Shown: piece by piece, positions 32,667 through 43,030 of the stretch
Position numbering within the stretch: the stretch's first letter is position 1
How the letters are laid out: each line of letters opens with the position of its first letter
Source: Cutaneotrichosporon cavernicola
Taxonomy: Eukaryota > Basidiomycota > Tremellomycetes > Trichosporonales > Trichosporonaceae
DNA: 64,000 nt
Reading direction: 5' to 3'
Assembly (NCBI RefSeq): GCF_030864355.1
Contig: NC_083393.1
Coordinates: 1 to 64,000, forward strand
Position numbers and translations under genes: made by a program
The notes under the pieces: generated by a model
Databases searched by the model: none
What the model was told of the DNA's origin: nothing
The model's input: the letters and a program-made list of their open reading frames with translations, nothing else

Positions 32667-33667
32667 CTACTTGCGCGCGTGCTTGGCCCATGCCTTCTGG
32701 AGGGCAATGTACGACGTGATGGCACCAGCCGTGCCGACGACACCGTCGTTGAGGTTGATATACCCGAGATTGTTGGCGGGGAGCCAGAAGTCGAAGACGT
32801 CGGTGACGAGCTGCGAAACAATAGTCTGGCGCTGCGCGAGGAGAGCGCGGCCCTGCTTGCGGCGCTCGGCCTCGGACGCGGCGGCGTCCTTCTCCTCGTC
32901 ATCACGAGTAACCTCGGCCTGGAGCGCAAACCGGCGGCTCTGAGCGCGCAGGTTGACGAGACCGGACGCGCTCGAGACGAGCGAGAACAAAATGCCGAAG
33001 AACCAAGCCTTCTGCGAAATCCGCCCAATCCTGGCCATCTTATCCTTGTCGATGCGCAGGAACTTTGCAAACTGCAACCAAACAATCGAGTCCGTGGTGA
33101 GGTACGTCGCGTAGCAGAGCTGACGCGCCAACTGGGTCGCCTTGGAGAGGTGCTCGGCGCCGGTAGCCCCCTTGCTGTACTGTTAGCGCGTTTGCGCGTG
33201 GGTGGCGCGTTTGCGCGTGGGTGGCGCGTTTGCGCGTGGGAAGAGTGGCGCGTTTCGCGTGCAAGAGTGGGAGAGGCGCAACTCACAGTGGCGCATCGGC
33301 AATCTTGACAGCCGCCTGGAGGTTCTCGAGGGGCTTGAACACACGCATCACTGGCATCAGCCTTGTTGGCACACTGCGCACGCACCCTTGCGCGCCTGGC
33401 CCAGCGCGCCCTTGAGGCCGTCGAAGCGCGAGGCGAGGTCGATGTGACCGTTGCGAGCCAGCGACCACGCGATCACACGCGAGACATACTGGATGAGACG
33501 GTAGAGCTGGGGTGTCAGTGGGGTGCGGAACGGGGTTCGGCTTCAAGCGTGAGAGGCCGAGGATAGCCAACGGGGATACTTGCCTTGTCGCGACCGAGGG
33601 TGGTGGCAAGCAGAGCGAGGCTCTGAGTGACCTTGGGGTTGAGGATGAGAGCGTCGACAACGGTCAT
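32667..33667 (-). CDS. PEX11: Peroxisomal membrane protein PEX11
   Basis: Drives peroxisome elongation and division. Exons 33584-33667, 33386-33506, 33287-33350 and 32667-33174 close in frame to 258 aa. The N-terminus MTVVDALILNPKVTQSLAL and SRFDGLKGALGQARKVMRVFKPLENL form the amphipathic helices typical of PEX11. LYRLIQYVSRVIAW and IVWLQFAKFLRI are conserved, and a C-terminal hydrophobic helix follows (NDGVVGTAGAITSYIAL). Intron 1 is a GC-AG intron (donor GCAAGT at 33583). Intron 3 carries a tandem repeat. Together with the enoyl-CoA hydratase and CoA-linked oxidation it implies active fatty-acid use, but they are not clustered. Confidence 0.93.
33186..33247. repeat. 19-bp tandem repeat inside PEX11 intron 3
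   Basis: Three copies of a CG-rich 19-bp unit (GCGCGTTTGCGCGTGGGTG) starting at 33186, 33205 and 33224, with partial copies beyond, within the third intron of PEX11. Confidence 0.9.
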
Positions 33668-34086
33668 GGTAACGAATGTGGGAGTGGGAGATGTGAGATT
33701 GGAAAGACAAGCAGTATGAAGAGAGAGAGAGACAGATACAAAGACAATTCAAAGGAGACGCGGTCATACTTTGACCGGTGGGCCGGGACCGTGCCCGAAT
33801 ACCCGGAAGGCCCGATTCTATTGCAAATGAATCTCCGTCTCTCATTCCGCAAACCTCAAGCTCGAGCTTGAGCTGCATCTCTCTCTCAAGACTTCTGAAT
33901 ACATCGTGTTGTATAGTGCACTGTTTACTGTTCTACCTAGCCTGGTAAGCAGGCATGCAGGGAGCGACTGGATTGGATTTGACTGGACAAAGAGGAGGAC
34001 AGGGAGTTGCGGTCGTAAAATGAACGAAAAGATATACGTGATCGATCGGCGAAGCCAGTCGCCGGAAAGGAAAATAGCTGCAATGC
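33668..34086. other. Intergenic region
   Basis: About 420 bp carrying the PEX11 promoter and the aminopeptidase 3' flank. A purine-rich GAGAGAGAGACAGATACAAAG stretch near 33720 would lie in or near the PEX11 leader. Nothing else is seen. Confidence 0.5.
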
Positions 34087-35735
34087 TTATGACGAGAGCT
34101 CGACGGCGAACGCAATGGCGAGCTTGGAGAACTGCGCCATGTGCTTGATCGAGAACTCGTCTGAAATGTCCATCCGGTCGTTGGTCGAGTGGATGTTCTT
34201 GTTCGAGTCCTCAAACTTGCTCTCGATTGAGAACGAGCTCTGGTATCCAGCCTGGGTCCACGATGCGTGGTCCGAGCATGCATAGCCGCACTTGGTCTCC
34301 ACAGCAGGGATGTCACCTAGAGGGTCAGTGACATTCTGTTGTCCAACTCACAGTACGCGTCCACGGCCATGGTGAGCCACGAAGTGAGATCGGGGTCGAC
34401 AAAGTCGGTTACGATGCCAATCACTTCCTCGCTGCCGCGCTTGACCCAAGCAGTCATGTCCATCTGGATCATGGCGTTGACGTCGACGCCACGCGCCTCG
34501 TAGTCCTTGGCAACGGCTTGCGAGCCGAGCAAACCACCCTCCTCAGCCGAGTACCAGTGGAACTCGAGGGGGTTGGTCGAGGTAAAGTTGCCCTCTGAAA
34601 GGGACTTGTACGCCTCGAGGATGGAGGTAGTGCCAGATCCGTCGTCATCGGCGCCAGGAGCAGGGAGGAATGGCCACATGTTGGTGCTGTCCTGGTGCGC
34701 AGCGACGATGGTGACCGGCCCCTTTGGGTTCTCGGCAGGGAATCGGACGATGAGCGAATTCTGGCCCCACGAGTGGGGGAACTCGGACACCTTTATGCCA
34801 CCAGCCTCGTGCAGATTGCTGATCTCGGAAAGGGTGGCCTGCAGGAAGCGCTGCGAGTCCTTGCCAGTCTGAGAGCGGTAGTAACGCGTCTTGAATGAAG
34901 TAAACTTGGAGAGGAACTTCTCCATGTGCTTGACGTCAATGTTCTTTTGGAAGGCCTTGACGTCCTTCGAGTGCTTGCCCGGCTTGGTGTACTTGTGCTT
35001 GGACGACTTCTTGGGCCGCAGGAATGTCGACATTCCTAACTTTGGTGTGTCGGTACTGTGAGATTAGTATGTCTCAGCAAGCGAGCGGATCCGTCCTCGG
35101 CTACATGACTCCTCCATGGACATCATACTGTGCGCACATGCGCGTCGTTGGCGCCATACAGCCGCCCACCGTCTATCAAAGCTGACACGAAAGTGTGTAC
35201 AACTCGAGCAGCTGTAACGCCCGTTCACACAGCCGATCATGGCTGGGAGCCTTATCCGAAGATACCGATAAAGTGTCTCGCGCTCTCCGTCAAACGCCCA
35301 CTCTACAACATTGTCTTCCTTTGGTTTCCCAGAGGGTATGTTGAGAGTTGGCGCCCTCATTGCCTACTCGGTTGCTCGCCAAACTCCCGCAAGTCACAAG
35401 CCACAGCACCCACCTCCCGCCACCCGCCACCCAACTCCAGCTTGAAGCCCACCCGTGTTACTCACATGTCCATGAAGTTACGCCCAGCCGCCTTGGCCTC
35501 GATCTTCTGCAGCTCCGTCACCCATCTGAGGTCAGCTGCGTTCCAGAACTAGCAGGTCGGCGCACACTGGCTGCTCATTCTCGGCGAAGCGGACAAGACG
35601 GAGGTCGTCAAGGTCGAGGTCGATCGAGATCTCAGGGTCGTACGACGATGGTTGGAACGGCGCCTGGCCGCTGAGAGGAGCCGCTGGGACCGCCGCGGCG
35701 AGGAGGGGGAGGGTAAGGAGTGTGCCCAGGTGCAT
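34087..35735 (-). CDS. Secreted leucine aminopeptidase (M28 family)
   Basis: Zinc exopeptidase releasing N-terminal amino acids from peptides outside the cell. Exons 35566-35735, 35466-35525, 34352-35055 and 34087-34316 close in frame to 387 aa; intron 2 is about 410 nt, the longest here. A clear signal peptide ([20 protein letters not shown]) is followed by a propeptide region. The metal site is complete: AAHQDS (His, Asp), [10 protein letters not shown] (bridging Asp), YSAEEGG (catalytic Glu and ligand), MIQMDMTAW (Asp) and CSDHASW (His). Two Cys near the end (CGYACS) probably form the family disulfide. It is divergent from prohibitin-2. Confidence 0.93.
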
Positions 35736-36394
35736 GATAGAGGAAGACGGAAGTGAAGATGAGATGAAGTTGTTGATGGAAGAGTGGCCAAAGAGTAAAA
35801 GAACAGGCTATAAGGTTGGCTCGTTACTGAGAGGTCCAAGCCGAGGAGGATGGCTGGGGTGAGGAATGCCTTAATTCGGGTATGCGGGAGGAACTATGAA
35901 TGTCACATAACCCTGAACCTTATTATGAATTGTATTAGTATTTGGCAATCTGAATTAGGACGAGATTATCATTCACATTGTCATATCAAACTACCCGGTA
36001 ATCGATCAAGAGACGTCATAATCATCTCCTTTTCCCGGCGATGTGGCACTTTCCTTTCCTTAATGAACATTAGGATTCTCATTAGGAACATCCCATACAA
36101 CTAGCACTGAGTGACCATGCAGAGTTTGTCAATCTCCAACGTCATGTCGAGCAGATATGGGATTGGGAGCGTGTTACAGCTGCTCTACTGGGTCTGTTAT
36201 TCAGTTATTCATACCATTCGGTCTATAGCGGTCTAGTGCTTCCTGTTAAAGTGAGGGGTGGAGGTGTGTCAAATCACGTGACTCATCTTCTCTGACCGAG
36301 GGGCCGCGCAACCCACGCTCTCCGGCCGATTTCGTCACCCCTGTCCAACAGACTCCTCTCTCAACTCGTCTTTCCCACAGTAAAGCTCCCAACC
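35736..36394. other. Divergent intergenic region
   Basis: About 660 bp serving as promoter space for the aminopeptidase (minus) and prohibitin-2 (plus). The aminopeptidase side has CTTATAGCC on the minus strand about 80 bp before its ATG, a possible TATA element. An AT-rich patch lies at about 35910-36110. No gene is seen. Confidence 0.5.
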
Positions 36395-37765
36395 ATGAGC
36401 AACCCAGGACAGGCGTTTGCACGTCTCGCGCAGCAGCTAAACCGCGCTCGCCAGCAAGCACAGCGCTCCACTGGCGGCGGCGGTGCCGGCGGTGGTGGTC
36501 CCGGCGGCCCAGGTGGCCTTCTTGCCGGCTCGGGGGTGCTCATCATGCTTGTTGCCGGCGGATTGGTACTCAACGCGTCCCTCTTCAACGTCGATGGTGG
36601 ACATCGTGCTATCAAGTACTCGCGTCTCCATGGTGTCATGAGCAAGATCTACCCGGAAGGGACGCACGTTCGGGTGAGTGCCATCTGAGCGCTGAGAGCA
36701 ACATGAAGAAGCGGGAGGAAGGTCGGGAGGCAAGGGAGCTGGGAGTGCGCTGGAGCAACAGGCAGCACTCGAGGAGGTTGGAGCGGAGATCTGTGGAGCG
36801 GAGCGGAGCCTCCCAGACCAAGGTCGCGGACAACGTACCTGTGTACCGCCAATCTGAGCAACAAAGGGTGGTCCGTAGAGAGACTGAAAGTGGCACAGAG
36901 GGCAACGCGCACGCAGGCGCTCCCCAGACGCACCGAAGCTGGCAGTGTGCTCTTTGGTTCCAGTGGGAGAAGCGAGAAGAAGACGCAGCAAGGGGCATAT
37001 GACCTCGAGGACACCATGGAACGACTAGCTCACACCAGATCCCCTGGGTCGAGACGCCCATCATCTACGACGTGCGCGCCAAGCCGAGGAACATTGCCTC
37101 GCTTACGGGTACCAAGGACTTGCAGATGGTCAACATCACCTGCCGTGTCCTGTCGCGCCCAGCCATCGACGACTTGCCGACGATGTGAGTGACACCCCAA
37201 GACATCCTCCACTTGCGCCGCCCTCACGACTAACGCCAGCTACCGCGAGCTCGGGACGGACTACGACGAGCGTGTCCTTCCTTCCATTGTGAACGAGGTG
37301 CTCAAGTCGGTCGTTGCGCAGTTCAACGCTTCGCAGCTCATCACTCAGCGTGAGATGGTCTCGCGTCTGGTGCGCGACAACCTCACCCGCCGTGCCCGCC
37401 GCTTCGACCTCATCCTCGATGATGTGTCGATCACACACGTCGCGTTCTCGCCCGAGTTCACGCACGCTGTCGAGGCCAAGCAGGTCGCGCAGCAGATTGC
37501 GCAGCGTGCTGCGTTCCAGGTCGACCAGGCCATCCAGGAGAAGCAGAGCATTATCGTCCGCGCACAGGGTGAGGCCAAGTCGGCCGAGCTCATTGGCGAG
37601 GCTGTTCGCAACAACAAGGGCTTCCTCCAGTTGCGCAAGCTCGAGGCCGCGCGCGAGATTGCCGGGGTCGTGTCCTCGAGCGGAAACCGTGTCATGCTCG
37701 ACTCGAACGCGCTCCTCCTCAACGTCACCGACGACAGCATTCTCCAGCCCCTCCCCAAGAAGTAG
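36395..37765 (+). CDS. PHB2: Prohibitin-2
   Basis: Subunit of the mitochondrial inner-membrane prohibitin ring, which stabilises membrane proteins and m-AAA protease. Exons 36395-36673, 37039-37184 and 37240-37765 close in frame to 316 aa. There is a Gly-rich N-terminal stretch, then the membrane anchor [20 protein letters not shown] (about 50-69). The SPFH domain has [47 protein letters not shown] and [20 protein letters not shown]. The C-terminal coiled coil is [18 protein letters not shown]. Intron 1 is 365 nt, long for this window, and has no recognisable content. Confidence 0.95.
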
Positions 37766-38141
37766 TCGTGCATGCAGCAGTCACCAGTCATCAGCGCACT
37801 GAGCACAGCCCGAGCTGTAGTCGCTCGGGGATGAACGAGAAACGGAACAGCTAACCCACCAAGCCACGAAGATGTGCCAACGGCTAATGTGACAGAGAGC
37901 CACATACAGAATAAAGGCATGTTGTTTGCTGGAGGCTCCCTCCCTGACCGAGTGCCCTTCAAGCACGCCTCGTTGCCCAGGCGGCAACGAGCAACACTGT
38001 CAACCTGACCGAGCCTGGTGAGAACAGAGCCAATTTAACGAGGCGAGACTGACTACGTGCTGTGGACAGAGCTCACACGAAGCGTAAATGTGTTATCCTA
38101 TTCATTTACCAAAACCAATATAAACTTCTGATCCCCAACTG
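37766..38141. other. Convergent intergenic region
   Basis: About 376 bp between the 3' ends of PHB2 and the Baeyer-Villiger gene. Nothing recognisable. Confidence 0.5.
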
Positions 38142-40060
38142 CTACGCAAACGCCACGCCGGCAAACTGCTGGGGCCCGGGCGCGCGCCACTCGTCCATGA
38201 GCTTGGCGAACGCGCTCGCACCAGCGGGGTACCCAGCGTTGAGCTTGGTGTGGATGTTCTCGCCCTTGCCCTCGTTGTTGTAGTATCCGGGTGTGCACTC
38301 GGCGTTACCGATTGGGCGTCCGTGCTGCAGGATGGCGTCGCACCACGCCGCCTGGGCCTCAGGCTTGACATTGATGGTGGTGTACCCGTTCTCCTTGGCG
38401 TGAGAGATGAGGGCTGCAACGTTGGCTGCCTGGGGAACAAAGTTGTTCGGGAGGTTGGAGATGAGGAAGCCAGTTTGCGGGAGCTGTTGGAAGAAGAGGT
38501 TGGGGAAACCCGCCGTCTGGAGGCCGTGCAGGGTACGCATACCACCACCGTCGCCCTTGGCCGCCCACATGTCAGAGATCTTGCCCTCGGGTCCTACAAT
38601 GTCGTAGCCGAATCGAGTGAGCACTTCACCAGCAATAAACTGGAATCCCGAGGCCCAGACAATGCAGTCGAGCTCGTAGTGCTTGCCGTTGGCGATGACC
38701 CCCGTCTCAGTGACCTCGGTCACGCCCTGTCCATCCGTCTCGATCAGCTGCGTTGACTCCTTGTTGAATGCCGGGAGATACTCGTCGTGGAAGCACGGCC
38801 GCTTGCACATCTGGCGGAACCAAGGCTTGAGGCCCGCTGCCTTGTCCTTGTCCGTGACGATCTCATCGACGCGCGCGCGGATACGCTCCATCGTCTCGTT
38901 GTCCTGCTCCTCCATTGCTTGGAGGATGGCCGGCAAGCCGAACTGCTCGGCTGGGATAGCACGGTACCGGTTACGCCAGCGAATAGCAAGATTGGTCCAC
39001 CCGTCATCAACGAGGTCGGGGTAATCCTCCCACATGATGCGAGGGTCGGGCACGGCCTGTCCCCAACAATCGCTAAAGGACTCAAGCCAGCGCGAGTGCC
39101 ATCCCGGTTCCTTGGAAATCTCCTTGAACCACTCCGGGTCGAACGGGTGGTTATTGCGCACGTCGACGGCGCTGGGCGTGCGCTGGAAAACCAAGAGTTC
39201 GCCAGAGTCGCGGCTGAGTGCCGGAATGCACTGCACAGCCGTGGCGCCAGTGCCCACAATGCCAACCTTCTTGTCACCGAGCTTGGTCAACGGCGCGCCA
39301 AACCGGTCACCGCCAGTGTACTCGTATTCCCAGCGCGACGTGTGGAACTGCTTGCCCTTGAACTTTTCAATGCCAGGAATGTCGGGCAGCTGCGCGACGT
39401 TGAGGGGCCCACTTCCGATCCCGACATATGACGCTGTAAAGCTGTCTCCGCGGTCCGTAGTGATACGCCACCGCTTGCCGTCGTCCTCCCATACGAGACC
39501 AGTGACGTCGGTGTGGAACAGCGCGTCATCGTACAACCCGTACTTGTGGGCGATACGCTCGCAGTGCTCGTGGATCTCTGGACCATAGACGTACTTGTGT
39601 GTCGGCATGTGGCCCGTCTCCTCCAGAAGCGGGAGGTAGACCATGGCTGCCGTGTCGCACATGGCACCGGGATATCTGTTCCAGTACCATACACCTCCCG
39701 GTCCTCCGGCTTTGTCAATGACGCGGACCGACTTGATGCCAGCTTCCTTGACGCGTGCGGCGGTGAGAAGACCGCTGAACCCTGCGCCAATGTAGCAGAA
39801 CTCGACGTGGTCGGTAACCGGCTCACGCGGGATCACGGGCATGTGCGGGTCGATGTTCTCTCCCGGTTTCTCGAGGGGCTTAAAGTTACGCCCGACTGGC
39901 GCGGCGAGGCGCTTGTCACGCTCCGCGGCGTACTTGGCACGAAGGGCGGCAGCGTCAATGTCGATGGTCACTGGTGTGAGCTTAGGTTCAAGGGCAGCTG
40001 CTGCACGGGTAAAGCCGAAAGCCAGCCGCGGAGGTGGATAACAGGTGCTTCAAACTTACT
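38142..40060 (-). CDS. Baeyer-Villiger monooxygenase (cyclohexanone type)
   Basis: FAD/NADPH enzyme inserting oxygen next to a ketone to give an ester or lactone. The coding sequence is 38142-39970 plus the single base 40060, 609 aa. No ATG exists at the start of the long exon. Its first bases TG (after acceptor ACCAG) follow an upstream exon ending in A (GCAGCA before donor GTAAGT), so splicing an 89-nt intron creates the ATG. Motifs are IGAGFSGLLTA (61-71, FAD), WYWNRYPGAMCD, the BVMO fingerprint FKGKQFHTSRW, VGIVGTGATAVQ (NADPH) and IVWASGFQ. It is a full-length type I enzyme with a TATA box upstream. The substrate is unknown. Confidence 0.9.
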
Positions 40061-40112
40061 GCTGCTCTGTGTTGTGGATCTGGGTATTGGAGAGGAGGGA
40101 CGAGACTCCTTG

Positions 40113-40120
40113 TTATATAG
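40113..40120 (-). promoter_or_regulatory. TATA box of the Baeyer-Villiger gene
   Basis: CTATATAA on the minus strand about 53 bp upstream of the 3' end of the leader exon whose last base supplies the A of the start codon. Position fits a core promoter. Confidence 0.55.
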
Positions 40121-40694
40121 TGATGGTTCTTGTGATGCAGGTGGCGGCGCCGACTCGCCATCCGGCATCCAAGTTGTCCACAGGCCGGACCGCCGGTTAT
40201 AGATTTGGGGCTCACTGGGGTGGCTCACTGGGGTTAACCCTGTGGCCGCGGCGACCCGGCCATTTTCCACCACGTTTCTGTTCATGGGGCCACCATCAGG
40301 ATCCCCCGCGGCGATTGGAGGCTAGCATACCGCATGCGAGATGGTGCAGAGCTTGAGATGGCCTGAGATGATAGCTCGCATTTGCGCGCCAATGGCCACC
40401 CGCGATCTGGGCAAGCTACAACCAGCGGTTCGAACGGAAGCTTATCTCTGAGTGCCGCGGGGTCGGGATTGGCCGACTGGGCCCTATCTTCCAAGTCAAC
40501 ACTGCTCGGCGATCAAGTCCGCATAAGCACTTGGTGTGAATGTTAGCTCCGGCGAATCGTCCTGTGCAACACATCACTCCCCAACCCCCGTGAAACAAAG
40601 CTCTGGTGTAAGGGATACAGGTACAAACATAATCTACAGGTGGTCTACATGACGCCTCCAACTGTCTAACCTCTCAAGCCGCCGACTCGCTTGT
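40121..40694. other. Intergenic region
   Basis: About 570 bp upstream of the Baeyer-Villiger promoter, reaching to the 3' end of the zinc-finger gene. An imperfect repeat CTCACTGGGGTGG / CTCACTGGGGTTA lies at about 40211-40236. Nothing else recognisable. Confidence 0.5.
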
Positions 40695-41897
40695 CTAGAG
40701 ACCGGCTCGGCTCTTGACGTTCTCGCTAGCCGTGAGGAGAATAGCCGCAATCTGACGCGCAAACGCCGGATCCTTGAAGATGTCGAGGGGCTCAGTCTGC
40801 ACACCCATGTCGACGTATGTCACTGTGCTCTCACCCGCCGCCTTGCGCTTGCGCTGTTCCCTTGGACACGAGCCGTGGTGGCGAATGTAGCTCTGGCAGC
40901 CATCACACCAGGGCTTGGGCCGACCGCGCGCGTCAACGCGCTCGGACTGTGCCTCCGGCATTGCACAAGCCGAATGTGACTGGGGCTGGTCGAGTTTCGG
41001 CTCGTCCGTAAGCATGGGGTCGATCTCAGCCGGTGTGTCAGGGCTGGTGCTTGAACCATTCTTGCTGTTGTCGATCTCACCGTTCGTGGCATTCTCGCTG
41101 GTATCGCGCGCGGCGCTCACGGTCGACGCGTGGTGATTCGGTGCTTGCTCAACAGGTTCTTTCTCATTCTCATTGTGGCTGGTCCCCTCCACAGCAGTAG
41201 TCCCCATCCCCGAGCTCGCGCCATCACCTCGGCTCTTCCTTCGCCACTGGGCGACGATATAGTAGACCGTGTCAATGTCAAACTCGGCGCACCCCTCCAT
41301 CCGGCGCACAATATTGAGGATCACGCGCGGCTTGTCGCCACGCTCTCCAGCTCGCTCAATGAACTCGCGCACCTCTGGTGTCGGGCGGCGGTGGATCGCA
41401 AACGTCCCTCGCGGCATCGGGGGGTGATTGTGGGTAAAGTTGGTTGTTGTCCACACGAGTCGCCCATCCCGGTTATTATCGATCAAGAAGAAGAAGCGAC
41501 GCACAACCATTGTCCACGGACACCCTCCGTTACCGCCCCTCGCACGCTTGCAGCGCATCGTGTAGTAGTCGCCTCCCTTGGATGAGGTGCACGAAATCGC
41601 AAAGCCATGATCTCCGGCCCAGTCTTGCAGGTGATTCTTGAGCTCCTCGATGTCGCTGAACGTCTGGCCTGGGACCGCGGGTGCCTCCTGCGAGATGAGA
41701 TTGGGGATCGGGGCAGCATTGGTGACGGGCTTGTCGCTGGCGTCGACCGACTCGCCATTCGGCCCCGGTGGTATGTGTGGCGCTGCAGCTTGCGCCTCTG
41801 CGTTTGGGGTTGAGTTGTCAGAAGGAGCATCCATCAGAGTTGGGACCGCCCGCCCTGGTGGTACTGTGGCAGGGGTTACGGCTGTCGATGTGGACAT
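40695..41897 (-). CDS. FAR1/WRKY-GCM1-type zinc-finger protein
   Basis: 400 aa from ATG 41897; an in-frame ATG at 41996 would add a poorly conserved Gln-rich lead, so I prefer the shorter form. Residues about 78-160 match the DNA-binding fold found at the N-terminus of FAR1/MULE transposases: FSDIEELKNHLQDWAGDHGF, YYTMRCKRARGG, GGCPWTMVV (Cys pair), then a WTTTNFTHNHPP strand (His pair). A small C-terminal Cys/His element (WCDGCQSYIRHHGSCP) follows. No transposase catalytic core is present. It could be a transcription factor derived from a transposase. Intronless. Confidence 0.75.
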   Translation of the reverse strand: MSTSTAVTPATVPPGRAVPTLMDAPSDNSTPNAEAQAAAPHIPPGPNGESVDASDKPVTNAAPIPNLISQEAPAVPGQTFSDIEELKNHLQDWAGDHGFAISCTSSKGGDYYTMRCKRARGGNGGCPWTMVVRRFFFLIDNNRDGRLVWTTTNFTHNHPPMPRGTFAIHRRPTPEVREFIERAGERGDKPRVILNIVRRMEGCAEFDIDTVYYIVAQWRRKSRGDGASSGMGTTAVEGTSHNENEKEPVEQAPNHHASTVSAARDTSENATNGEIDNSKNGSSTSPDTPAEIDPMLTDEPKLDQPQSHSACAMPEAQSERVDARGRPKPWCDGCQSYIRHHGSCPREQRKRKAAGESTVTYVDMGVQTEPLDIFKDPAFARQIAAILLTASENVKSRAGL

Positions 41898-43030
41898 TTG
41901 TTGTTGTTGTTGAGTTCGGATGTTGAACGAAATTGGGTCCGGGATACTTGAAATGTGGGAAACTGACAATTCAACCATGAGCGGACTCAAATCCATGACT
42001 GAGTCACGTGTTCAGTCGGGCAGCGGGCGTTATTAATAGATTCGGCCAGAGCCAGGCAGACGATACATCGTTTGTTGATTATCGACTAGACCTAGTCCTA
42101 GTCGACCTAGTCCTAGTCGTTGGTCATTTCTTCACGACTTGACTATACCTCATGTACCTCATACCCCTTGCTAACTTGGTACACATCCCAGACGAGTGCC
42201 CGGTTGGGCTTGTACCCGTGCGAGCCCAGGGCCACTAGGCTTCTGCTTGCTCGTCGAGGCGCGCAGGCGTACACAACGCATTCTCCACTGTTTGAGACAC
42301 CTGTGACGGACGCGCCGGCAGGGTTACGATCTACGCGTCGAGCTCGATTGCAGATGGATCGAGGGATGGTATCATTGTTGCTGTGCTGTTTTGTTTACCT
42401 TGCCTTCGGGTAGGTCGGCAATCTGCACCGCCATCCCTGATAAGCTTAACTATCAGTAAACAACGACGCTCCACTTTCACGTTCCGCAGTCAAGTCATTA
42501 CCCCAAATTCGATCCCGCTAATACCCTCCATCCTAATCATCCACTGCCACAGCCCACATCACAGCCCACATCACAGCCCACATGCAATGGTACGGTGTCA
42601 AAGTGTTGTGGGAGCACATGACGCGTTGATGGAGCCGAAGAAGAGTTCCGAACGGTCCCCATCCCGAAATTGAGGGTTAAAATGGCGCCAAAGTACACGG
42701 AACGCGGGGGGCCAAGCCCTTCTAATTCGGCACCGGCTCGCGTGGCTGTTTACAAAGCCAAGCAATCTGTTCACTCACTCCCATTCGTCGTGATACGATG
42801 CATAGCTTGGCGGGCTGATGAAGCAGAGCATTTAGGTAGAAGACTGGATTATGGATTATGATCGACGTGATGTAATAACGTTTGCGGTGTAGTTTAATAC
42901 CCCGAGTTGCACAGCCCCCCTGACTTTCAACCAACGATATAAACCTCGCGTCACTTTCCGTCACCTTGTCATTCACACCATCCTCTCATCCTCTCATCCT
43001 CTCATCCTCTCATCCTCTCATCCATCCACC
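41898..43030. other. Divergent intergenic region with short repeats
   Basis: About 1.1 kb of promoter space. It contains GACCTAGTCCTAGTC twice (about 42090-42120), three copies of CACAGCCCACAT at 42548-42583, and five to six copies of CATCCTCT at 42979-43020 in the presumed leader of the WW gene. No gene is supportable. Confidence 0.6.
42936..42943 (+). promoter_or_regulatory. TATA box of the WW-domain gene
   Basis: GATATAAA about 90 bp upstream of the ATG at 43031, followed by the pyrimidine-rich CATCCTCT array typical of a fungal leader. Confidence 0.5.

Noticed and set aside
32432..33385. 317-aa minus-strand ORF overlapping PEX11
   Set aside because: Runs through PEX11 introns and the intergenic space in another frame; Arg/Ser-rich shadow.
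39969..39971. GTG start codon for the Baeyer-Villiger gene
   Set aside because: GTG starts are not expected in a fungal nuclear gene; the G belongs to the intron acceptor and an ATG is restored by splicing.
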